From Carallia brachiata (taxonomy: Eukaryota; Streptophyta; Magnoliopsida; Malpighiales; Rhizophoraceae): a stretch of DNA of 64,000 bases. Position 1 is the first letter of the stretch. The number at the start of each line of letters is the position of its first letter. The notes under the pieces are model-generated. The model was not told the DNA's origin. It saw nothing but the letters and a program-made list of their open reading frames with translations, and searched no databases. Location: contig JADCRB010000054.1 of NCBI GenBank assembly GCA_021464245.1, positions 1,277,922 to 1,341,921 of the forward strand, in the 5' to 3' direction. Of the stretch, positions 23,850 to 34,640 are shown piece by piece. Made by a program: the position numbers and the translations under genes.

Positions 23850-24337
23850 GTGGTAACACTAAACGATTGTCTTCTTCCAAGCAGGGCTTAACATCCCGGA
23901 AACACTAATGCCAACGACCTTGGTTTGGCGGAAAAGTGGTCTTGGTCGACCAACTTCCGGGACTCAACACTCTTGGACTCTCCTTAGTTCGTGTTGACTG
24001 GGCGGCCGGTGGCCTGGCCCCGGCCCACACTCACCCTGGCGCCACCGAGATCATGGTGGTTCTATAGGGTACCCTCCTTGTCGGATTTGTAACATCCAGT
24101 CAAAACAACAATACCCGTTTCGCCAAAATTCTGAATCCTGGAGAAATTCATTTTCAAATCAATGTAGGAAAGGGTAATGCTTCAGCACTCCTCACACTTA
24201 ACAGCCAAAACCCTGGAATTATAACAATTGCTGACAATGTCTTTGGATCAGAGCCGCATATTAATCAAGACAATGTTGCCAAGGTCTTCCAAGTCAACGC
24301 GGCTGTCATCAAAGAACTGGAGAAGCAATTTGGGTAA
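23850..24337 (+). pseudogene. Germin-like protein 4 (GLP4), truncated exon-2 remnant
   Basis: Similarity to GLP exon 2 starts at the ANDFFF region. Exon 1, its promoter and the first codons of exon 2 are missing. Lesions: a one-base insertion near 23,869, further small indels near GGCGGAAAAG, a TAG at 24,065-24,067 just after MVVL, and a 24-bp deletion near 24,140 that fuses GGAGA to AATTCATTTTCAA, removing the VFVFPIG part of box 2. The stop codon and 3' flank remain typical of the family. It cannot encode a germin. Confidence -1.
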
Positions 24338-24754
24338 TGACTTAAGAAGCTGAGGGAAGGCAACCAACATTAAGATGGGGACCTCTTTTGTTTGAAGTTG
24401 ATCATGTCTTGTAACTTCCCATAAATCCTTTAGGGGCCATTAATTCTTACAGGTTATAAACTTTTGTAGCACAAAAAGGGAGTTGCCTAATTCCGTAATT
24501 CTTGCTGTGATTTTGTATTTTAAACTTAAAATTTTTAGTTGCGGATTACTATTATTATTAATTACTGATTGTTATTAGTTATTGTTAATTATAATTGTTA
24601 ATATTGATTATTAATTGTTATTATTGATAATTAAAATAAAATTTTAATAATTGATTAGATTGATATTTGCTTATTACTTTTCAGTTGATTCATCAAAAAA
24701 ACAGCTCTGTGAGAGGGTCTTTGATTTTGTTATTCTAAAAGTACGTCAAGCCTC

Positions 24755-24812
<58 letters not shown>

Positions 24813-26319
24813 CATGTGCAGTACGGATAATAAGCTCGTTAAAAGTGAATACAAGAATTTAAAATAGAAAGTCAATAGAATTAAATCCAAACTTCATTTG
24901 ATGTATAGATGCCCTAATTTAATTAATTTTTGGTAACTTTTATTTATCTGTGTACATTATTTGTGTCCGTGTACCCAAGGTCATTTGTTAAAGCCTCCAT
25001 TGTTGGCCTTAAATTTTATGCAAATTTATCTATATTGCGTTTTCAATTTCTGGGAGAAGGATTGCAGAAAATATAACTGTTACCTCCAACTTCAGGAGAG
25101 CGACTCTAATTTCTAACCCCTCGCGCCCCCACCCCCCCGAAAAAAAAAGAAAAGAAAAAAAAGCTAAGTGGCAGCTCTCAAAGTCTTGATTGCCTTTTGT
25201 GCTGACACTAGTATGTGTACGGTATAGAGGATTTGTGGACCATAATTAGTTTTTCTTTTTGATCAAAGACGACAAGTTCATTTCATAGATAGATGCAACC
25301 AGGCACAAAGAAAGCCAACTCAAAAAGGATACCATAGGATTTTTTTTGCAAATATACGATTATCAAAATTATATATTTTTTTAAATTAAAAAAAATATAT
25401 CATTAGTATATAAGTCATTAGATGTGTAAGCGAAATCAGAAGTTACCTGTTATATCTTTATTCAACATCTCTCAAAAGGAGGACCCCCACCTAAGTAGTG
25501 ATGAGATCAAATGAACTTTTTTAGCTTCAGTAGTAATGAGTATTAAATTAAATAGTGCGTAATAATAATTTCGTCCACTTTATAAAAAAAATAACGATAA
25601 TAAAAATCAAACCTACGACAATATAGAAAAAAATTTATCAATCTATCGTTAAACTACTATTTTAAATGTTCAAAAAATTGTATATTTGTTGCGGTTACGT
25701 AGAGGCTTTAATAGTGCTATAATATTTAATAAGTTGGTAAATAGTGGATAGGTAATGTGATTTAAAAAAAAAAAAGAAAAGAAGAAAAGAAAAGAAAAGA
25801 AAAAGTTAAGATGGTGCCACGTCATAACTAACATACCATATGTTATCTGGTCAACGGTTGATATCTAAAGAAAATCTATGAGCCGGAAAAAAAAAAGCAA
25901 TCATTGCGAAAAAAATTTTTTATTCATAAAGTAGTTAATGGCGTAATATATATATATATATATATATAATATTGTAAAGAGTGAGTGACATACAATAATG
26001 TAATTCTATTATTCTCAAAATTAGATCATAAAATTTCTTCGAGATTAACTTTTTAAATATATATTCAGATATCTCCCCGGGATTAAGTATCTATATTTCT
26101 TGTAAATACAACGCCAGCACAAAACATTCCGAGATAAGAGATTGCAGGTGAGTTAAGAACTTGAATAGTCATAGACGGAAGTTGAAGCGGCGGAGTGAAA
26201 GACTTTAATAGGTAAAAGACTCCTTATACTCCAAAGTGCACACAAAAGAATTACAAGTAAATACCATTTTTTAATTTTAAAAAATCAATAGAATAAATCG
26301 AACTTGATTTGATGACTAG
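24338..26319. other. GLP4 3' flank and array spacer
   Basis: Carries the family 3' UTR block, an ATT-rich stretch (24,545-24,660), a CT run followed by a TA run (24,757-24,812), a second copy of the 23.4-kb spacer block (24,890-25,215) and a copy of the downstream block with GATGGTGCCACGTCATAA (25,809 onward). Another TA run lies at 25,949-25,968. No gene. Confidence -1.
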
Positions 26320-26793
26320 ATTTTTTTTTTGAACGAATTACAGTTGGGGAGGATTTTGCTATAAATACTATATATTGGTGTTTTGTTGTCACTATAACGT
26401 AGGACGTAGATAAGTTTGTGTTTTTCTGTAGGTTAAATTTGAAGGGATTTGTTGTCGGGCATATTTGAGTAATTTCTGTCGTAAATTTGTTGAGGTACGG
26501 TTTATTTTGTTGTTTGCAGTTTTATCCGAATAAGTTAAATCTGTCTGATACTTTGGTTTCACATAGATCTAACTTCATTTTATTTTTTTTTTCTCGTCAT
26601 AGGGATTTATTAAATTGAATTTTAAACCGAATTAATTTGTGCTACTTGTGACCTCGTTAGGTGTCTAGGTTTTTTTAGCTGGCCATTTTTCCTACTTCGT
26701 GCAGGTTAGTTCAATGTTCTCGCGTTAATTTTATGTGCGGAAATATATTACATTAATAAAACGATTTTCTTTAGTTCAAAAATTAATAGATGC
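26320..26793. mobile_element. Insertion of unknown class with TTTTGAAC / GTTCAAAA ends
   Basis: Relative to the sister spacer copies (about 23,440 and 24,900, which run directly from GATGTATAGATGCC on), this copy is split by about 475 bp that begin with a T run and GAAC and end with GTTCAAAAA. The short inverted ends and the 3' part (TTAATAAAACGATTTTCTTT) are compatible with a small non-LTR element or a MITE. No coding sequence. Confidence -1.
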
Positions 26794-26946
26794 AATTTAA
26801 TTAATTTTTAGTAATTTTGATTTGTTTTCTTTTATACATTACATGTGTCCGTATACTCAAGGTCATTAGTTAAAGCCTCCATTGTCGACCTTAAATTTTA
26901 TTGCAAATCCATCTATATTACATTTTCAATTTCTGACTGTTACTTC

Positions 26947-27876
26947 TGTAAAGCGTAAATTTCGAGTTTAAAACAATTAAACTCGAAAATACAAAAATAA
27001 ATTACAAATAAAAATTTAAAAATAAAAAAAAATTTACGTGGGGTCGATCTCCGTAGATCCTCGGATTAGTGTTTCTTTTTTGACTCCGTCAAGGGCTGCA
27101 CGAGCTTGATCTTGACAGAAATAATTTCCACAACTTTTTCTTGAACTGGGTAGACTGAAATCGGATCTGATTTAGATGTTTTGACTACGATTAAGAACTG
27201 CAGAAACCTTATCTGAGCCGATCTGGCTTAATTTCACCGAGGGTCGAAGGGACTTATTCTCGGACGAACTGCCTGGATTTTGCTGAGGACCGTATGAGAC
27301 TTAATCTCAGTCGGATTTATAGTAATTTGATATTTTTAAATCTATATTCTCATAAATTCAGATCTACAGCGATCGGAGAATATAAATCTAAAAATAACTT
27401 TAGAAATGGAAACAGCAAATTTTTTGGGGCTTACCCCTGAAATATCTCTCAAAAAGGAGTTAGAAGAGTATACTGCAGAGTAAAAGCACGTAAGAAAAGG
27501 AGAAATTTTCTTGAGAGATTTTCAAAATTTTCTTTTTCTCTCAAATTCTCTGAATTTTTCTGTTTACAGATTTGCTGAATCTGTTTTGAACTGAGGGGCA
27601 GGGGCCTATTTATAGGGTTTCCCCTCTCGTTTGAAAGCACGCGTGTGAAAGGCATAAGTCGACTTTTCCGTGTGAAAGGAATAAGTCGACTTTTCCGTGT
27701 GAAAGCACGCGTGAGAAAGGAATAAGTCGACTTTTCTGACTTTTTCGTGTGAAAGCATGCGTGAGAAAGGAATAAGTCGACTTTTCCGTGTGAAAGCACA
27801 CATGTGAAAGGAATAAGTCGACTATTGACTTTTTTTTTTTTTTTTTTTTTTCTTTCTTTTTTTTTAAATATTTACA
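26947..27876 (-). repeat. Complete LTR in solo configuration (Gypsy element 1 family)
   Basis: Runs from TGTAAAGCG to ATATTTACA and is flanked by ACTTC (26,942-26,946) and GCTTC (27,877-27,881), a 5-bp target duplication with one mismatch. The related spacer copies at 23.6 and 25.1 kb show the uninterrupted site. Read on the minus strand it has a promoter TATAAATA (27,607-27,614) and, upstream of it, four tandem units of about 40 bp containing GTCGACTTATTCC (27,650-27,826). An inverted repeat TTTCGAGTTT / AAACTCGAAA lies at 26,960-26,988. Internal element DNA does not follow directly; host DNA does. Confidence -1.
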
Positions 27877-28079
27877 GCTTCTAACTTCAGGAAAGCGACT
27901 CTAATTTCTAAGCCCAAAAAAAAAAAAAAAACGCTAAGTAACGGAAGCAACAGTTCTAGAAGTACTGATCGCCTTATGAATGCTGACGTTCGCATATGTA
28001 CAGTATGGATGATTTGTGGACCATATTCTGTGCAAGAACTTAGTGGTTTGGTAACCCACCATTCTTTTGACCCCGCAAA
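27877..28079. repeat. Host flank segment, left copy (duplicated at 37,346)
   Basis: About 203 bp of array spacer DNA (GCTTCTAACTTCAGG to CCCGCAAAAGG) lies between the complete LTR and the truncated LTR end of element 1. The same segment recurs at 37,346-37,553 with only a few differences. The junction to the element at 28,076-28,083 shows microhomology AAAGGA. Confidence -1.
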
Positions 28080-28097
28080 AGGAATAAGTCGACTATT

Positions 28098-28128
<31 letters not shown>

Positions 28129-28623
28129 TTACAAATGCCCCCACTTCAAGGGTCGGTAAGGAAGAACTTTGCAGACGTGATCCGCACCGAGTCTTGAAGT
28201 CCAGTTTGAAACTTGGAAACGTCCTGATGAATATTGAATCTTGGAGTCTTCTATCTTTGACCATGTCTGCTGTTGTTGGATCGCAATAGGAACCCGATAC
28301 GATCTTGAGAAAGTTAGCAGCCCAGCCAATATAAAAATTGACATTCTGGCTCCAGGTGCGTTCGAGCTTCCATAGCCCGCAAAGGATTTTTTATATGTCT
28401 TAAAGTTCCAGAGCTCTAGTGAGGATGATCCGGTAGGTAAAGAACTTCAACCTCCCCAAGAGGAAGGCCCAACACTTTGGAACTTTAAAACCTGCGTACA
28501 GAGAGACGGGTTATGGTGATGATTCCCGAATCTGTTTCGACGTAAGAAGAGTAGTTGGAACTTCCCTCCACGTCCTTTTCCTGCATAAGAGACAAAAGAG
28601 GCAGCGACTGACGCGTGTCACGA

Positions 28624-28716
28624 AAGTCGTTACCGGGTGTTGCAGAAGTCGTTGCCGTGTGCTGCAGAAGTCGTTGCCGTGTTCTGCAGAAGTCGTTACC
28701 GCGTGCTGCCAAAGTC
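28624..28716. repeat. 22-bp minisatellite downstream of the element 1 WOX ORF
   Basis: About four units of GAAGTCGTTGCCGTGTGCTGCA in tandem, with a few substitutions. Element 2 has about three units at 44,836-44,905. Short frames across it are translations of the repeat and not genes. Confidence -1.
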
Positions 28717-28746
28717 GTTGCACCTTATCTTGTCGGCCGTCCTAGC

Positions 28747-29364
28747 GGGGCCCGAGGTGCAACTCCAAGTCAAGCTCGACCTCGTCTGGTGGGCCGATGA
28801 TGTTGACGTCGACGTCGACGTCGCTTTCCAGCTAGTTGATGCTGTCGGAATATTCTGGAAAGAGAGGCAAAGTTTCGCCGGAATAACTCCTTTCTGCTAG
28901 AAAAATTCCTCCTAGACTTAAGTATCTAGGAGGGATGAACCCTTGGCTGACTCCGTAAGACCACCAGGACCAGCGTGCATGCTCCCATGGGCTACGACTT
29001 TGATGAACATACCGTAGAGAGACTATTGCAGTGGAAGAACTCGGACCTGCTTCATTTGACGGCGAAGTTGTACTGGTGAGATCTACCATTGGAACGGCAG
29101 ACTGTTCTTTGAAAAAATCAGCTCTCAGTGCTGGTTTTTCCTGCTTCTCCGATTCTGGAACCAATAAAACACATTTTTTCCTTCGATTGCCCCGAGTGGG
29201 CGCAATCGTGAGACAAGTTGGTAAATCTGAGATGCATTAGGCATAATACCTCCATTGTTGTGGAAGACTTCCTCCAAAATTTGCAGTTGCGCCATGGTTG
29301 GTTGCCACCTTGTGCGGGGTGACCTTTCTTCTCCCTTGTCTTGAGGTTCTGCAACTGGTTCCAT
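28747..29364 (-). pseudogene. WOX-like homeobox ORF carried by Gypsy element 1 (frameshifted)
   Basis: The ATG at 29,364 opens a frame with a WOX-type homeodomain (TRWQPTMAQLQILEE, then IEGKNVFYWFQNRRSRK). A one-base loss near 29,137, right after the third helix, shifts the frame. The rest continues in a second frame to 28,832, where a stop follows DSIN. The former C-terminus, LDLELHLGP, can still be read at 28,747-28,786. Compared with element 2 the homeodomain differs at one residue (R for H), while the linker differs at many. It lies in sense with gag-pol between integrase and the PPT. As assembled it could only make a short homeodomain protein. Confidence -1.
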
Positions 29365-29369
29365 CTTTC

Positions 29370-29794
29370 TTGTGGCAGAGGAGCAAAGGTCTGGTGTGTG
29401 GTGAAGATCGGTTGAGACTGATGCTGAGTTTCAGACTCAAACCCTCCGTTGCTTTTATATTTTTGGGCCGTTCACAGTTTATACTCATGCGGGCCAGGAG
29501 TTGGATTGGATTTTGAACTTGGGTTCTGGACTGTGTTGGAACTTGGAATTTTTGGGTTTTGGGCTTTGGATTGGATTTGGGTTGAGTGTTTGGGTTTAGA
29601 CTTGGATTTTTGGATTTGGGTCGAGTGTTTGGGTTTTGGACTTTTGGATTTGGGTAGTGTTTGGGTTTGGACTTTGGTTTGTGTTTTCTGAATTGGGCTC
29701 AAGTGTTTGGGTTTGGATTTTTGGGTTTGGATTTTCGCTTGGACTTTCAGATCGGGACTTCCGAACTTTTTTTTTTTTTTTTTTGATTTTTTTT

Positions 29795-29841
<47 letters not shown>

Positions 29842-29850
29842 CAAACATAT
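29370..29850 (-). repeat. Spacer between integrase and WOX ORF: GT-rich minisatellite and poly(T)
   Basis: 29,500-29,765 is built of degenerate units around TTGGGTTTGGATTT and GGGTCGAGTGTTTGGG. 29,768-29,840 is almost pure T on the plus strand. On the minus strand, upstream of the WOX ATG, this is an A run followed by a CCAAA-rich tract. The apparent lysine-rich and PKPK-type frames are composition artefacts. It could act as a leader or promoter for the WOX ORF, but that is speculation. Confidence -1.
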
Positions 29851-30960
29851 TTACACATAATACTGTTTCAGAAATTTACCATTGATTGGGCCGATTCGGA
29901 CGCCTTCTTGGTCTGACAGCATGTAAGCGTTGTGAGTGTAGGCCTCCTGCACTAAGTATGGCCCGTCCCATTTGGAAGTAAGCTTGTCACCAGGCCGATG
30001 CTTCATGTTGATGGGCCGTCGCACTGCAAGAACAAGGTCTCCAACTTGAAAAGATCGAGGGCGGACCCTGCGGTTGAACGTGTTGGTGAGCCGGGCTTGG
30101 TAGCACTCAAGTTGCTGTTGTGCTTCGAGCCTCCTTTCATCAAGGGCTTCTAACTCATCCAGACGTAGGCGAGCATTCTCCTCCTGTGTGAGTCCTTCCA
30201 GAACAGCCATGCGCAGGATGGAATCTGTGTTTCCAACGGCAGTATTGCTTCGACACCGTAGACAAGTGAGTATGGCGTCGCCTGTGTTGGAGTCCGGTAA
30301 GTTGTACGATACGCCCATAATGCCTCCGGAATTCTGTCATGCCAATCTCTTTTGGATTTAGAGACTACCTTCCGCAACAGGTTGCATAAGGTCTTGTTGA
30401 ATGCTTCGCCAAGCCATTTGCTGGGGCATTGTACATGGATGACTTGTACTGCTTGAACTTGAACTTCTCGCAGAGCTTGTCGATTAAGCTGTTGTAGAAC
30501 TGCTTACCATTATCAGTGATGATGAATCGAGGGACTCCATAGCGATAGATCAGCTGAGTCCGGATGAAATTGGCAACATGCTCCTTCTTTACCTCTCTAA
30601 GTGGAATGGCTTCAGCCCATTTTGAGAAGTAGTCGGTTGCTGCGAGGATGTACAGGTGACCCAGGGATGACTTTGGCAAGGGCCCCACTAAGTCGAGACC
30701 CCAAGCTTCAAAGGGCCAGGATGAGACAGTTGGATGCAGTGGCTCCGGTGGTTGATGTATGTAATTGCATGAAATTGACAAGCTTGACAGTTTTAGCAAA
30801 CTCAATGAATCACGTACCATGGTTGGCCAGTAGTATCCCATCCTTCTGAGTTGGAAGTGCAACTTAGGCCCGATTGATGTCCGCCACAAACACCAGAATG
30901 TGCTTCAGTGAGAGCCTGTTTTGCCTCTTCATTGCTAGGCAGCGAAGTAAAACTCCATCA
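29851..30960 (-). pseudogene. Integrase of Gypsy element 1
   Basis: Read from 30,960 down to 29,851 through small frameshifts. The core starts with an H2C2-like segment split over two frames, then WGLDLVGP (first catalytic Asp), IITDNGKQF (second Asp), and the NAPANG segment near the expected Glu at about 30,415, where a frame break occurs. The C-terminal part (RPRSFQVGDLVL, then GPYLV and NGKFLKQYYV) is the usual GPY/F-like tail of Gypsy integrases. The breaks near 30,889, 30,410 and 30,320 make it inactive as assembled. It follows the second RNase H, as in other Tat elements. Confidence -1.
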
Positions 30961-33173
30961 AAAGACCTTCGATACAGAGCATCCTTGAGATATATGAAGC
31001 GGGGAGCTCGTCGTTGAATTTCTGTCTTATGACGACGATCTTCGGGCAGCTTCCCGTGCTGTAGGTAGTCAATGATTGGTTGGCGCCAATCCTCGTCCTC
31101 CGCGAGACGTACAGATACAGCGTTGGCTGCTGTAGTTTCTTCATCATCCTTCTGTGGCACTATCCATTTCTGGCATACGGCAACAACTGTAGCCTGGATT
31201 TCTGACTTTGCAAGAGAAGTGGCCAGGTTAGCCAACGCGTCTGCCTGAGTGTTTTCTCGTCGAGGCACATGCTCCAAGGTGATGCTTTCAAATTCATCCA
31301 TTAGCTGTCGAGCACGTTGATGGTAAGGTGCAAGGTCCTCTTTCTTCACATCATACAATCCTGTAAGTTGGTTGATGACGAGCTGGGAATCTCCATGGAC
31401 TTCTATAGTTGGAATCTTCATATCGACAGCCATTTGAAGACCAATGATCAAAGCCTGGTATTCAGCAACATTATTTGAACATAACTCACCGAGAATGATA
31501 GCATATGGTAGTATTTGTCGTTGAGGAGTGACAAACACTATGCCGGCACCAGCACCATCACGCCTTGCTGCACCATCAAAGAACATCGTCCATGGTGGCA
31601 GTGTCTCAATGTAAAAGACCTCTTCATCTGGAAGATCATCTGTGAACTCCCAATCTGACGGAACAGGGTGATCTGCAAGGAAGTCTGCTAGAGCTTGTCC
31701 TTTGACTGCTTTTTGAGGCACGTAGACAATGTCGTAGCTTTGTAGGATTACTGCCCACTTGGCAAGTCGTCCTGACAAGATTGGTCTAGATAAGATATAT
31801 TTGACAGGATCAGCTCTGGCAATGAGACGTACCGTGTGAGCTTGCATGTAGTGCCTCAGCTTGTCAATGGCAAAGAACAGTGCTAGACATGTCTTTTCAA
31901 TGGGCGAATAACTCAGCTCCGGACCGTTTAGTGTTCTGCTCAAGTAGTACAGGGCAACTTCCTTTCCCTGCTCGTTTTCCTGTGCAAGCAAGGCTCCCAA
32001 AGATCTTTCCTGCGCTGCAATGTAGAGAATCAACGACTTTCCTTGAATTGGAGCACCTAGGACCGGTGGATTGGAAAGGTACTTCTTTATGCTCTCAAAG
32101 GCTTTGCTGCAAGCTTCGTCCCACTCGAAGTTGACATCCTTCTTCATCAACCGATGGAAAGGTTGACATCTCCCAGCTAAATTGGAGATGAAACGGCGAA
32201 TGTAGGCCAGCTTTCCTTGTAGACTTCGCAGCTCGTGCAGGTTTTTAGGTTCAGGCATCTTTTGAATTGCCTCAACCTTTGACTGATCAACTTCGATTCC
32301 ACGATGGCGCACCACGAACCCAAGAAACTTTCCTGATGTGACACCGAATGCGCACTTGAGAGGGTTCATTTTGAGCTGATGCCTCCGAAGTCTTTCGAAC
32401 ACTGTCTTGAGATCCTCGAGGTGGTCTTTGCGCTTCTTAGTCTTTACAACTAAGTCATCAACATAACATTCTACAATCTTGTGCAGCATGTCATCAAAAA
32501 TTTTTTGCATAGCACGTTGATAAGTGGCGCCAGCATTTTTCAATCCAAACGGCATAACTTTGTAGCAGTATATACCTTTTGGGGTGCGGAATGCTGTCAA
32601 CTCCTCGTCTTCTGGTGCCATTCTGATTTGGTTATAGCCTGAAGAACCATCCATGAAAGACAATGCTTCGTGACCCGTTGTTGCATCGACTGTGATCTCC
32701 GTTATGGGCAATGGAAAGTCATCTTTCGGGCAGGCCTGTTAAGATCTCGAAAATCAACACATACCCTCAACTGTCCATTCTTCTTTCTTACCGGGACAAT
32801 GTTGGCAATCCACGTTGGGTAGGTGACCTCTCGGATGAAGCCGCATTGATCAGCTTGTTCACCTCCTCCTCGATTTGTGGAATGAGTTCCGGGCGGAACC
32901 GTCGTTGTGGCTGCTTGACAGAACGAACACCTTCTTTACTGCTAGACGATGCACCGCAATTTTTGGGTCAAGTCCAGGCATTTCTTTGTAACTCCATGCG
33001 AACACGTCCCTGTATTGACTTAATACCTGAACATATTCTTGCTCTTCTTCTGCAGTAAGTAAAGCACTTACAAATGTAGGTCGAGGATCTTCCGGAGAGC
33101 CAAGATTGACCTCCTTGAGTTCATCAACAGTTGCTTGGCCACCATCTTCAAGTTCCGGGGGAGCCTCCTTCAC
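30864..33173 (-). CDS. RT, RNase H and additional RNase H of Gypsy element 1
   Basis: An open frame of 615 codons (32,711-30,864) begins inside the RT palm and is the longest ORF of the window. It has FMDGSSGYNQI (residues 19-29), MPFGLKNAGATYQR (53-66) and YVDD (83-86), the polymerase active site. RNase H 1 covers about residues 228-345. A second, archaeal-like RNase H covers about 372-500 with D379, E417, D441 and D491 as its likely metal ligands. The N-terminal RT part (AWSYKEMPGLDP) is in another frame at 32,859-33,173, so one or two frameshifts separate it. The dual RNase H is the basis for the Tat assignment. The ORF's end at 30,864 runs into the integrase N-terminus. Confidence -1.
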
Positions 33174-34330
33174 TTCACCATCTGATGAGTCGGAATCAGC
33201 CTCCTCGCTAATTGTGACATGAAATGCAGAACCTCTGACTTCACCTTCTTTGTTTGACTGGATAAGCCTGTCTTGTTTGGTGGTGGTGTGATGGCACGTG
33301 CATCAGCTGCTCGGCTTCGGCTCTTTAGCGTGATCCGCACAGGTGACTTCTCCTGATAGCCTAAGCCAGGTCGGGACTGTGATGTTTGAGAAGCGGCGCC
33401 ATGTGTGGACGGCAGCGTACCCATTGTGCTCGGGTTTGAGAAGTCATAGCCCGCCTTTGCCAAAAGCTTGTATGCATTAGGATCAAATCCTTCATGTGTT
33501 CTTCTTTCTGGAAGTGAGCCGCCTTCGACTGCCCCCGTGTGTGGTTTGACGAAGCCTTTTAATGGTTTTGAGGACAAAACCGGCTCAATCTTTGGTATCG
33601 GCAGAGTGTAAGTCTCCTTCAGGTTGTGCAGTTCCTTTGCTTTGGGTTGGCTATGTCCTTGCTCCTGTTTAAGAAGAGAAAGGGGATTGACCTTCTGAGC
33701 GTCGTGACTTCGGCACATAGCGTAGGACTGGAGTGGAGCTTGAAGATGCAACATCCTTCGGACGAGTTCAGCAGGCTGTGGCAGCTTTTCATTTGTTGGA
33801 GCCTGGGTTGCATTGGCAGGTTCTTCGACAGCTTTTCCCTTTTTGTGGATGCCCCCAGTCCAAGTAGCTTTTGATGGAATGATCTCCGGATTGTCTGTGT
33901 CGGTAGAAGACTGCATCCGCCAAATGTGATTCAGCATCATCGAACGGCTTTAAGTCAGCATTGACCTTTTGAACGCCACCATTGTAGTACTTACTGAAGC
34001 ACTGATGCAGGCTTGAGAGCACAACTCCATTTCCATGAATCCACGGTCGTCCTAGCAACATCTTATATGTGGTACGTGCATCAATCACGTGAAATAGAGT
34101 GCTAGAAGTGAGATTACCGATAGTTAGCTCCAAGCGAATCATCCCAATTGCTTTCTGTCCTCCTTGATTAAAGCCATGAATCATCAAGCGGCTGTCTGAT
34201 AATTCATCAATGCCGATGCCGAGCTCCTTTATGGTGGATTTTGGGATAATATTGACTGTCGAACCATCATCGATCAGAATACGTCGGACCTTCTATTCTC
34301 TCACATAGCCTGATACATACAGCGGCCGAT
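33170..34330 (-). pseudogene. Protease region of Gypsy element 1
   Basis: The retropepsin-like active site reads ILIDDGSTVNIIP at about 34,250-34,290. Then come LTIGNLTSSTLFHVIDARTTYKMLLGRPWIH, where LLGRPW is the conserved C-terminal part of plant Gypsy proteases (34,030-34,135), and a long linker toward RT (33,940-33,170). Stops and shifts near 34,190 and 33,850 separate the parts. Function would be cleavage of the Gag-Pol precursor. Confidence -1.
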
Positions 34331-34640
34331 TGTGGGGTTTGGACCCCAGCAGATCCTCATCTGAAAATGAGATAGCAGAGTAACATCCGACGTGATTTTG
34401 GTCCGCCTGGCTCCGCTGAGTTAGAATCATTTGATGGCTGTGATTCAGCTGAGGTCTGGAGAGTATTGCTGACTTGATTTTGCCACACTTCTGTTGATTG
34501 CAAAGCTATAAACAGCTGAGGGTTAGCGAGAAGGGTTTGGAGAGCTTCATATACCTTCTCCGTTGTCGACTTTTTGTTGTCGAGCGGCTCCTCCTTATGT
34601 GTGTCACCTTCTGATGGTTTTGAAGTGATGGTGGTCTGGT

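Noticed and set aside
27449..27803. Frames with repeated FHTEKSTYSF-type peptides in the LTRs (also 36,957-37,280 and 43,702-43,997)
   Set aside because: These are translations of the U3 tandem repeats in different frames, not proteins.
27640..27830. CRISPR-like regular repeats
   Set aside because: Tandem units without unique spacers, inside an LTR of a plant retroelement.
29500..29765. Telomere-like appearance of TTTGGG-containing repeats
   Set aside because: Units are irregular and do not match TTTAGGG; they are internal to both retroelements.
29472..29844. Lysine-rich and PKPKHSTQIQ-type frames, and the WIWVECLG-type frames on the plus strand
   Set aside because: Composition artefacts of the poly(T) tract and the GT-rich minisatellite.
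30601..30849. Plus-strand frames opposite the Gypsy pol and gag (for example 31,880-32,134, 34,920-35,474 and 50,955-51,700)
   Set aside because: Shadows of the minus-strand coding sequence.
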